Assembly (NCBI GenBank): GCA_020861125.1
Contig: JAJBSZ010000191.1
Location: forward strand, 1-6,122
From: Planctomycetota bacterium
GTDB lineage: Bacteria > Planctomycetota > SZUA-567
DNA: 6,122 nucleotides
Direction: 5' to 3'
Positions 1 through 4,133 of the stretch are shown here, piece after piece. Position 1 is the stretch's first letter. The number at the start of each line of letters is the position of its first letter. The position numbers were made by a program, and so were the translations under genes. The notes beneath the pieces are model-generated. The model ran no database searches, was not told the origin of the DNA, and was given only the letters and a program-made list of their open reading frames with translations.

Positions 1-141
1 ACTTATCCCGGATCTCTGCTAGCGTACATCGTTGCAATCGATCCGATCTTTGCCGGTGGCGGCGGGGTGGCGGGACGCGAACGCCGTCCCTATGCGTCGG
101 CATTCTTGTTCACCGTTCAGACCATGGATGCCGCTAGTTAA
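1..141 (+). CDS. Possible C-terminal end of an unrecognised protein (5' end outside window)
   Basis: The first reading frame is open from base 1 for 46 codons and stops with TAA at 139-141. The encoded tail has a hydrophobic stretch (SLLAYIVAIDPIFAG), a glycine run, an arginine-rich patch (GRERR) and a second hydrophobic stretch (SAFLFTV). This would suit the last segment of a membrane protein, but I recognise no family. Only about half of the third positions are G or C, lower than in the genes further right. A 46-codon open frame can arise by chance in this base composition. It could equally be non-coding flank. Confidence 0.3.
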   Translation, partial: TYPGSLLAYIVAIDPIFAGGGGVAGRERRPYASAFLFTVQTMDAAS

Positions 142-303
142 TTAACGGATGGAGTAATTTTTGGCTTGCGTAGGAGAGAAATTCGGCTATTTTAACCTTT
201 ATCGTGAACCGGAAAAGTGGTTTGATATCCGGATACGTCGCGGTCGGCTACGGATGGTCGAGGGGGCGCTATCCAAATGGGCGGTGGATATGAGGACCGT
301 ACG
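142..303. promoter_or_regulatory. Control region with TATCC/GGATA inverted half-sites ahead of a small ORF
   Basis: This stretch is AT-richer than its surroundings and holds no gene that I can see. A weak sigma70-like pair, TTGCGT at 166-171 and TATTTT at 188-193 with a 16-bp spacer, faces right. Two inverted repeats use the same half-site: the perfect 10-bp palindrome TATCCGGATA at 226-235, and TATCCA (270-275) with TGGATA (285-290) around a 9-nt gap. The second ends next to the TGAGGA ribosome binding site at 291-296, so a protein bound there, or a hairpin in the RNA, could affect translation of the ORF at 304. The regulator is unknown; the operator role is inferred from symmetry alone. Confidence 0.35.
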
Positions 304-480
304 ATGAAAAACATGCAAAATGAGCGTTCCCAAAAACTTATCAAAGATGCGATAATGCATCTCGAAGGCGCCGCAACCGCTCTACAAGATTTGCTTGGTC
401 CGGACCAATCGCAAAATCATCCTCCAGAAGAAGATGGGCCAGCTCGCTCAGGGACTTCTGGGCCAGGAGAATGTGGTTGA
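304..480 (+). CDS. Small hypothetical protein, 58 aa, resembling the C-terminal helix of the opposing XRE protein
   Basis: The start ATG at 304 follows a good ribosome binding site, TGAGGA at 291-296, with a 7-nt spacer. An upstream ATG at 277 has no comparable site. Residues 1-31 are charged and helical-looking. Residues 12-30 (LIKDAIMHL then AATALQDL) match the pattern of IRDAVNHI then AQKSLSEL near the C-terminus of the XRE protein on the other strand: shared I, DA, H, A, L and L positions, mostly with different codons. The rest is Pro/Gly/Ser-rich and looks like translated antisense of the XRE gene. The two genes converge and overlap by 140 bp. It may be a truncated paralogue, a small partner protein, or chance. 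No function can be given. Confidence 0.35.
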   Translation: MKNMQNERSQKLIKDAIMHLEGAATALQDLLGPDQSQNHPPEEDGPARSGTSGPGECG

Positions 481-745
481 CGGCGTCGCGGATATGGCGT
501 TCCCGCTCCATCGCCGCCGGATCCGCCACGGCGTGCTGTTCGCCCCGGATGGCCACCACGGAAACGCCGAAAAACAGGGCCAGTTTGCGCTGGTTGATGT
601 CATTCGGCATTTTTACACCACGCTCCCACTGACTCCACGCCTGGGCCGCCACGCCAAATTGTTCGGCGCATTTTTTGGCGCCACCGTGACCGGGAAATTT
701 TTTCTGACGCAACCGTTTCAGGTTACATCCAATGGTGTGCGCCAT
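341..745 (-). CDS. XRE-family helix-turn-helix DNA-binding protein
   Basis: A 134-residue cytoplasmic protein, probably a sequence-specific repressor. The start at 745 is chosen because AAGGA lies at 757-753 with a 7-nt spacer; the frame is open up to a TTG at 799, and another ATG at 769 has a poor ribosome site. From the start at 745, residues 7-68 form the HTH: NLKRLRQKKF (helix 1), GGAKKCAEQFGV (helix 2, 21-32), AAQAWSQWERG (recognition helix, 33-43), then PNDINQRKLALFFGVSV with the usual final FGVS turn. Residues 78-108 form a charged helix (ERERHIRDAV, SLSELAHLLL), probably for dimerisation, followed by IGPDQ and a last helix rich in L and R. The promoter read at 771-799 would start the RNA just upstream of the 745 ATG. 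The -35 box overlaps that of a divergent promoter, a layout typical of autoregulated XRE repressors. The target and any partner protein are unknown. Its 3' end overlaps a small convergent ORF. Confidence 0.85.
   Translation of the reverse strand: MAHTIGCNLKRLRQKKFPGHGGAKKCAEQFGVAAQAWSQWERGVKMPNDINQRKLALFFGVSVVAIRGEQHAVADPAAMERERHIRDAVNHILLAQKSLSELAHLLLEDDFAIGPDQANLVERLRRLRDALSHL
396..409. repeat. 14-bp perfect palindrome in the convergent gene overlap
   Basis: TTGGTCCGGACCAA reads the same on both strands. It encodes the GPDQ tetrapeptide in both the plus-strand small ORF and the minus-strand XRE gene. The coding sequences on its two sides, each read towards it, give similar helical peptides, as expected of an old and diverged inverted duplication or of recombination at the palindrome. 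It could also act as a binding site. Confidence 0.6.
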
Positions 746-770
746 GGACAGGTCCTTTTTTTTGACCATA

Positions 771-799
771 ATAATTCTTTCGGTATTTTTATTTGACAA
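771..799 (-). promoter_or_regulatory. Predicted sigma70 promoter of the XRE gene
   Basis: On the minus strand, TTGTCA (799-794) and AATTAT (776-771) are separated by 17 bp. Transcription would begin near 764-762, giving a leader of about 18 nt that contains the AAGGA site used by the ATG at 745. This agrees with 745 as the true start rather than the TTG at 799, which lies inside the -35 box. Predicted from consensus boxes only. Confidence 0.5.
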
Positions 800-820
800 C
801 GAATAATTCTGGGTTATATT
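793..820 (+). promoter_or_regulatory. Predicted strong sigma70 promoter, divergent from the XRE gene
   Basis: A perfect -35 box TTGACA (793-798) and a near-consensus -10 box TATATT (815-820) stand 16 bp apart in an AT-rich island within GC-rich DNA. The -35 box lies almost exactly on top of the -35 box of the minus-strand XRE promoter, so the two polymerases or a bound repressor would exclude each other. Transcription would start near 827 and run into a region with no convincing protein gene. Confidence 0.6.
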
Positions 821-826
821 TTAAAC

Positions 827-1185
827 AAGTGGGGTACGTGTTGTTGCCTCCGGCAGAAGATAATTGCCGTTTTTCACGGCTGGAATAGGGCGGTGCCGAC
901 CTGGCCACCCACGCCGTAGTTCACGGTTGCCGCATCGTTACTGTTCGGCCCGCGCTGCGCCCGCCGCATTGGGTATGCCGAGGCGACCTCGTTCCTGTCT
1001 AGCCGCCGCCTGCCCGATCGGCAGGCTTCCGACCCGTTTTCCCGCGGCGCTCATGGTCCGGCGCCGGGGGAGCGATGCGGCGTCAGAAATTGTACCCGGC
1101 CGGTCGCGTTGGCGCAAGTTTTACCCGAGTAAATCCACCGTCACCTCTTCCGAACCCGTGACCCGGTTCGGGCGGTGAGGTTTTT
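827..1185 (+). ncRNA. Candidate non-coding transcript between the divergent promoter and a terminator
   Basis: This is inferred from its two ends: the promoter at 793-820 and the terminator-like hairpin at 1143-1185 on the same strand, about 360 nt apart. The only long plus-strand frame (TTG at 864 to 1178) has no ribosome site, encodes an Arg/Pro/Ser-rich peptide without domain features, and ends inside the terminator, so I do not count it as a gene. Internal hairpins are visible: GCCGT/ACGGC (866-870 with 876-880), GCCTGCC/GGCAGGC (1008-1014 with 1020-1026, 5-nt loop) and the palindrome CCGGCGCCGG (1058-1067). No known RNA family is recognised. It could instead be a decayed gene or simple intergenic DNA. 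Confidence 0.3.
1143..1185 (+). terminator. Predicted rho-independent terminator
   Basis: CCGAACC (1150-1156) pairs with GGTTCGG (1165-1171) around an 8-nt loop. ACCTC (1143-1147) can pair with GAGGT (1177-1181) outside it, with an asymmetric internal loop, and the T-run at 1181-1185 follows directly. There is no equivalent A-run on the left, so it would act only on plus-strand transcripts. It would insulate the gene at 1370 from the divergent promoter at 793-820. Confidence 0.5.
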
Positions 1186-1369
1186 CCTTCCCACTTTTTC
1201 AGTATACCATATGCCAAAACTTCGTGCCGTCAACACGACGGTGTCGGAGATTCAATCCGGTCGGCCGCCGCCGGCGCGGGCATCCCCAGCCGGTGACGGG
1301 ATCCCTTGGCACCATGCGTGCGTACCTATCCCTCATCGTGTCCACGAATTCGTCAGAAAGGATTCCGCC
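1186..1369 (+). other. Leader region of the 1370 gene, no gene seen
   Basis: The frame of the downstream gene stays open through here back to an ATG at 1175. That ATG sits in the terminator, has no ribosome site and would add 65 residues of no recognisable character, so I treat this stretch as untranslated. TATACC at 1203-1208 could serve as a -10 box, but only a poor -35 (TTTTTC) lies upstream. AGAAAGGA at 1356-1363 is the ribosome site of the next gene. Confidence 0.45.
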
Positions 1370-2329
1370 ATGGCCGCCCGCGTCGAGTTGACTATTCACT
1401 CTCCGTCGCCCGCCCAGTATCTCGCCGCCGGCTACCACGACCTGGTGGCGAGCCTCCGGGGGCCAGAGGGCTTCACCTGGTCGGTGACGGTGGTGCGCCC
1501 GAACGGGCTGGAGCAGACGTACCATGGCGCGCATCCGCTGGCGGAGGAGGCCATGGCGCGCTTCCCCATCGTCCTGCCGGGGCGGCATACCCTGACCGTG
1601 ACTGTCCGCCAGGGCACTGAGGCGTATGTGTCCGCGCTGGAGGTGCAGGGTGTCCTCCGTGGCCCGCAGGTACATCTCGATCCCCTCGTCACCGCTCCGG
1701 AAGAATGGATCACCGTTCCCCGACGCGTGCAGGGTTGCCTCACCGCCGGGGACGCGCCGCTGGCTACGGTGGACTGGACCCTGCGGGCGGTCGCGGTGGA
1801 AGGGCATGCGGTGATTCTCGCGGGCGGCCGCGGCGCGCCGGCGGACGGGGTGTTCGCCACCCTCGACCCCCGAACCATTCCTTCTTCCCGGGAGTACCAA
1901 TTCCGCCTCGAGGCCACCGACCCGGCCGGTCTGACCGCCACGGCCTGCCAAGCCGGCGCGGTGGACGGTCATCCACCGCTGGTGAGCGATGTCCTCTACC
2001 GGGTGGAGGGGCAGTGTTTTCTCGCCTGCGTCATGGCTTCCGACGATCTCACCAGTTGCCGCTGCCTGTGGACCAATATCGACGGCGGCGGACTGGCGTG
2101 TCCCTGTAACACCTATGCGGGGGTAAACCTGCACGACGCACCAGACCCGATCGAGCAATGGTACCGTCTCTCGGTTTATGACGAAGCGGGCAATACCGTC
2201 CACCCCGGCATGCTCCAGGTGGCGAAACGGGACGGTCGGGTGTCCGGCGCGTTCCACCCCGGCCTGACCGCGCCACCGCCGGCCGTTGGCCCGGCCGGGG
2301 AGGGCAGGGCGGACCGGGAGATGGGCTGA
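1370..2329 (+). CDS. Hypothetical protein with three Ig/PKD-like beta segments and eight cysteines
   Basis: The 319-residue protein starts at the ATG at 1370, which follows AGAAAGGA with a 7-nt spacer. I recognise no family. Three tandem segments each look like a beta sandwich: residues about 1-96 (FTWSVTVVRPNG, then HTLTVTVRQGTEA), 97-195 (LATVDWTLRAVAV, then YQFRLEATDPAGLTA) and 196-285 (VSDVLYRVEGQCF, then WYRLSVYDEAGNTV). The motif ending each segment, aromatic-x-hydrophobic then (T/Y)D-x-x-G, is common in PKD, cadherin-like and Ig-like folds. Cysteines are at 123, 193, 216, 220, 230, 232, 244 and 246, six of them packed as C-x3-C, C-x-C and C-x-C in the third segment. No signal peptide or membrane segment is visible, so it may be cytoplasmic with metal-bound or reduced thiols, or exported by a leaderless route. 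The tail (from 286) is Pro/Gly-rich and disordered-looking. The gene ends 83 bp before ohr. The fold assignment is by eye only. Confidence 0.75.
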   Translation: MAARVELTIHSPSPAQYLAAGYHDLVASLRGPEGFTWSVTVVRPNGLEQTYHGAHPLAEEAMARFPIVLPGRHTLTVTVRQGTEAYVSALEVQGVLRGPQVHLDPLVTAPEEWITVPRRVQGCLTAGDAPLATVDWTLRAVAVEGHAVILAGGRGAPADGVFATLDPRTIPSSREYQFRLEATDPAGLTATACQAGAVDGHPPLVSDVLYRVEGQCFLACVMASDDLTSCRCLWTNIDGGGLACPCNTYAGVNLHDAPDPIEQWYRLSVYDEAGNTVHPGMLQVAKRDGRVSGAFHPGLTAPPPAVGPAGEGRADREMG

Positions 2330-2412
2330 GTTTTTGGTTGCTTCCGGGATTTTCCCACCCACAATAAGGGAGAGGCATGTGGAGACGGGAACTATCCGAA
2401 AAAGGAGAACGC

Positions 2413-2841
2413 ATGGCGCTGGATACGGTTCTGTATTCGACCGAGGTGACGGTGACGGGTGGTCGCGACGGAAAGGCGGTTTCCGCCGACGGCAATTTAC
2501 AGGTAAGCCTGTCCATGCCCAAGGCCCTCGGCGGCCCCGGCGGCGAGGGCACCAATCCGGAGCAGCTGTTCGCCGCCGGCTACGCTGCCTGCTTCCTGTC
2601 GGCGTTGAAGCTGGTGGCCGGCCAGCGGAAGGTGCTCCTGAGCCGCGAGGCGGCGATCCGGGCCGAGACCCGCCTGGGCAAGGCTGGTGACGACCTGCAG
2701 CTGGCGGTGACCCTGGCTGTCTCCCTTCCCGGCATGGACAAGGCGACGGCAGAGGAACTGGTGGCCCAGGCCCACCGCACCTGTCCCTATTCCCGTGCCA
2801 CCCGGAACAACATCGACGTCACCATCACGGTGACGGTCTGA
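2413..2841 (+). CDS. ohr: Organic hydroperoxide resistance protein (Ohr, OsmC/Ohr family)
   Basis: Ohr is a cytoplasmic thiol peroxidase that reduces organic and fatty-acid hydroperoxides to alcohols, drawing electrons from lipoylated enzymes. The ATG at 2413 is chosen because AAGGAG lies 5 nt upstream; this gives 142 residues, the normal Ohr length, whereas the upstream ATG at 2377 would add 12 untypical residues. All hallmark positions are present: Arg18 in TGGRDGKAVS, Glu50 in NPEQLFAAGY, the peroxidatic Cys60 in YAACFLSAL and the resolving Cys124 in HRTCPYSRATRNNIDV, followed by the terminal VTITV strand. These match the catalytic Arg/Glu/Cys/Cys set of characterised Ohr proteins, so the enzyme should be active. 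The methyltransferase follows after 14 bp and is probably co-transcribed. No MarR-type OhrR gene, the usual regulator, lies in this window, so control may be from elsewhere. Confidence 0.96.
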   Translation: MALDTVLYSTEVTVTGGRDGKAVSADGNLQVSLSMPKALGGPGGEGTNPEQLFAAGYAACFLSALKLVAGQRKVLLSREAAIRAETRLGKAGDDLQLAVTLAVSLPGMDKATAEELVAQAHRTCPYSRATRNNIDVTITVTV

Positions 2842-2855
2842 CCGGTCGGCGCCGG

Positions 2856-3641
2856 ATGCAGCCGACGGATGGCCGGGAAAGCGGCGTACCCGACGCGCCG
2901 CAACGACCAAAGCCGCCCGGAACCGGCCGCGGGACGGATCCGGTGGCGTATGCGCCGGCCTTTACTGCGGCCGAGTACGACGCCGGCATCGGCCGGACCA
3001 TACCCCATTTCCCGGCCATCCAGAGGGAGATCCTGACGGTGGTGGCCGTTCGCGGCGGCGTCCGGTCCTGGCTGGATGTGGGATGCGGGACAGGAACGCT
3101 GGTCCAGCAGGCGCGGGAGTGTTTTCCAGAAGCGTCGTTCACCCTCTGCGACCGCGACGGCGCCATGCTCCATCGCGCCCATGCCGCTCTGGCGACGGAT
3201 CCGTCGGTCGAGTTCCTCCAGTGTGACGTCCGCCTCCTCGCGCTGCCGGCGGCGGAGCGGTTTTCCGTCATCACCGCGATCCAGGTGCTGCACTACCTGG
3301 CTCCTGAAGAGCGCCCGGCGGTGCTCCGGACGCTCCACGATCGGCTGGAACCGGGCGGCATGGTGCTGACGGTGGACAACACCGCGGCGGCCACAGGGTA
3401 TGGCGTCGCCAACGCCCGGGAACGCTGGCGCCGGTATCAGCGGGCCCAGGGAAAAACGGCGGCGGCAACGGAACAGCATCTCCAGCGCTACGGCACGGCC
3501 TATTTTCCGGTCACCCTGGAGCGGCAGATAACCGATCTGCGGCGGGTCGGTTTCGCCGTGGTGGAAGTGTTCTGGTTTTCCTGCCTCCAGGCCGGCATCT
3601 ATGCGGTCCGCCGGGGACCCGATATCCCCAACGCAACATAA
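2856..3641 (+). CDS. Class I SAM-dependent methyltransferase
   Basis: A 261-residue cytoplasmic methyltransferase of the Rossmann-fold class I type. Motif I, LDVGCGTG, is at 73-80; the acidic ribose-binding residue is Asp99 in LCDRDGAML; the adenine-site acid is Asp124 in QCDVRLL; FSVITAIQVLHYL at 136-148 is motif IV-like; and LEPGGMVLTVDN at 164-175 is the strand-5 motif. The lead-in, YDAGIGRTIPHFPAIQREIL at 41-60, resembles the YD-x-x-I-x-x-x-IP pattern before motif I in CmoA-like and related small-molecule or tRNA methyltransferases, but the substrate cannot be told. The first 28 residues are Pro/Gly-rich and the ribosome site at 2856 is weak, so the true start may be the GTG at 2943. It lies 14 bp after ohr on the same strand, so an operon is likely. 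A link to peroxide stress is only a guess. Confidence 0.9.
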   Translation: MQPTDGRESGVPDAPQRPKPPGTGRGTDPVAYAPAFTAAEYDAGIGRTIPHFPAIQREILTVVAVRGGVRSWLDVGCGTGTLVQQARECFPEASFTLCDRDGAMLHRAHAALATDPSVEFLQCDVRLLALPAAERFSVITAIQVLHYLAPEERPAVLRTLHDRLEPGGMVLTVDNTAAATGYGVANARERWRRYQRAQGKTAAATEQHLQRYGTAYFPVTLERQITDLRRVGFAVVEVFWFSCLQAGIYAVRRGPDIPNAT

Positions 3642-3667
3642 GAGGTATTATCGGACCTTGGGGAACG

Positions 3668-3703
3668 GTTTCCGGGCGACAGTTTCCGGGCGGATGATTT
3701 CCG
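3668..3703. repeat. 14-bp-period tandem repeat, GTTTCCGGGCG type
   Basis: The 11-mer GTTTCCGGGCG occurs at 3668-3678 and again at 3682-3692, exactly 14 bp apart. A degraded third copy (GATTTCCG) follows at 3696-3703. It begins 27 bp after the methyltransferase stop codon. Its function is unknown. Confidence 0.6.
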
Positions 3704-3811
3704 TTGTGTGCCGTGGACCACAACCGCGTCAGGCGGCCCGAGCCACCGGTCTCGGCGTTAGGTGACGCCTGAACCCGGTCGGCATCAGATTACGCTGAAC
3801 CGTGAAACCGT

Positions 3812-3853
3812 ATCAGGCGTCTTGCATCAGGAGTTCGGTATCAGGAGTCGGCA
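3812..3853. repeat. Three imperfect 14-bp tandem repeats, ATCAGGAGT type
   Basis: Units begin at 3812, 3826 and 3840, each exactly 14 bp long, sharing ATCAGG-A/C-GT followed by a variable tail. A lone ATCAG at 3784 may be an outlier copy. The period equals that of the GTTTCCGGGCG repeat at 3668 though the sequence differs. A series of sites one and a third helical turns apart could bind protein, or this may be replication slippage. Confidence 0.6.
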
Positions 3854-3854
3854 A

Positions 3855-3922
3855 CCCGACCACCGGTCGGGCTGGTGGGGATCGATGGGCTGGCGGCCCG
3901 ACCACTGGTCGAGCTGTTGGGG
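3855..3922. repeat. 26-bp direct repeat in two copies, each carrying a small hairpin
   Basis: The copies at 3855-3880 and 3897-3922 differ at 3 of 26 positions and start 42 bp apart. The first contains a perfect 7-bp stem, CCCGACC/GGTCGGG, with a 3-nt loop. The second keeps the inner 5 bp, CGACC/GGTCG. One of the changes leaves the inner stem intact because it falls in the loop. Confidence 0.65.
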
Positions 3923-3942
3923 GATGGCCCCTGGGTTACAGG

Positions 3943-4001
3943 CCGTTTGTTGGGTCGACGGGAATTCCGACAAGTAGGAATACCCATCGACCCCGGAACG
4001 G
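3943..4001. repeat. Long imperfect inverted repeat (stem-loop of about 59 nt)
   Basis: The 17-nt arms at 3952-3968 and 3977-3993 are complementary at 15 positions (GGGTCGA-x-GGG-x-ATTCC) around the 8-nt loop GACAAGTA. CCGTT at 3943-3947 pairs with AACGG at 3997-4001 beyond a small internal loop. No T-run follows, so it is not an intrinsic terminator. It could be a REP-like element, a protein-binding site or part of a structured RNA. Confidence 0.7.
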
Positions 4002-4045
4002 TATTGAGCCGCAATGGCGGATTCGCTAGCCGGAGCGGCCGCCGT

Positions 4046-4079
4046 GGCATTGGTTCGTCGGCCAACGAACTGGGATGCC
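4046..4079. repeat. Stem-loop GGCAT/ATGCC plus GTTCGT/ACGAAC
   Basis: GTTCGT (4053-4058) and ACGAAC (4065-4070) form a 6-bp stem with a 6-nt loop. GGCAT (4046-4050) and ATGCC (4075-4079) extend it across an internal loop of 2 and 4 nt. It is the next hairpin after the long inverted repeat at 3943-4001. Confidence 0.5.
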
Positions 4080-4093
4080 GATAGAGTATTAGG

Positions 4094-4110
4094 CGCCGCG
4101 TCCTGCGGCG
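4094..4110 (+). promoter_or_regulatory. GC-rich hairpin just upstream of the membrane protein start
   Basis: CGCCGC (4094-4099) pairs with GCGGCG (4105-4110) around the 5-nt loop GTCCT, ending 23 nt before the ATG at 4134. Only a weak ribosome site (GAGAAAG, about 4117-4123) lies between, so the stem is close enough to affect translation initiation. This is inferred from position. Confidence 0.4.
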
Positions 4111-4133
4111 TCCAGCGAGAAAGTACCATCACC

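Larger units (their letters stand above)
3642..4133. other. Non-coding region dense in short repeats and hairpins
   Basis: This 492-bp gap contains no credible gene: the short open frames on both strands lack ribosome sites and give low-complexity Trp/Gly/Arg or Pro/Ser peptides that follow the DNA repeats. It does contain ordered structure, listed separately: 14-bp-period repeats, a 26-bp direct repeat spaced at 42 bp, and several stem-loops. Also present are GTTGTG/CACAAC (3703-3708 with 3719-3724) and a nested pair, TCAGGCG/CGCCTGA (3729-3735 with 3766-3772) enclosing CCGAG/CTCGG. No convincing promoter or T-run terminator was found. It may be a structured leader of the gene at 4134, a repeat element, or an unannotated RNA. 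Confidence 0.5.

Noticed and set aside
395..796. 133-codon plus-strand frame opposite the XRE gene
   Set aside because: The minus strand gives a clear HTH domain with a good start site; this frame is its shadow and would begin at a poor start.
1008..1026. Second intrinsic terminator at GCCTGCC/GGCAGGC
   Set aside because: The stem is perfect, but only TTCC follows it; the TTTT run lies 11 nt further on, too far for a standard terminator.
864..1178. 104-codon plus-strand frame starting with TTG downstream of the divergent promoter
   Set aside because: There is no ribosome binding site, the peptide is Arg/Pro/Ser-rich without any domain pattern, and it stops inside the predicted terminator. 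A short product cannot be fully excluded.
1199..2362. 387-codon minus-strand frame opposite the 1370 gene
   Set aside because: Long antisense frames are common opposite GC-rich genes. The plus strand has the ribosome site and repeating beta-strand patterns, whereas the antisense product is Arg/Gly/His-rich with no fold signs.
3703..3772. tRNA-like or attC-like fold in nested inverted repeats
   Set aside because: No T-loop consensus, anticodon arm or acceptor stem of tRNA, and no integrase core sites of attC type can be read.
3812..3922. CRISPR-like array from the regular short repeats
   Set aside because: The units are only 14 bp with no unique spacers, and the 26-bp repeat has just two diverged copies; no cas gene is present.
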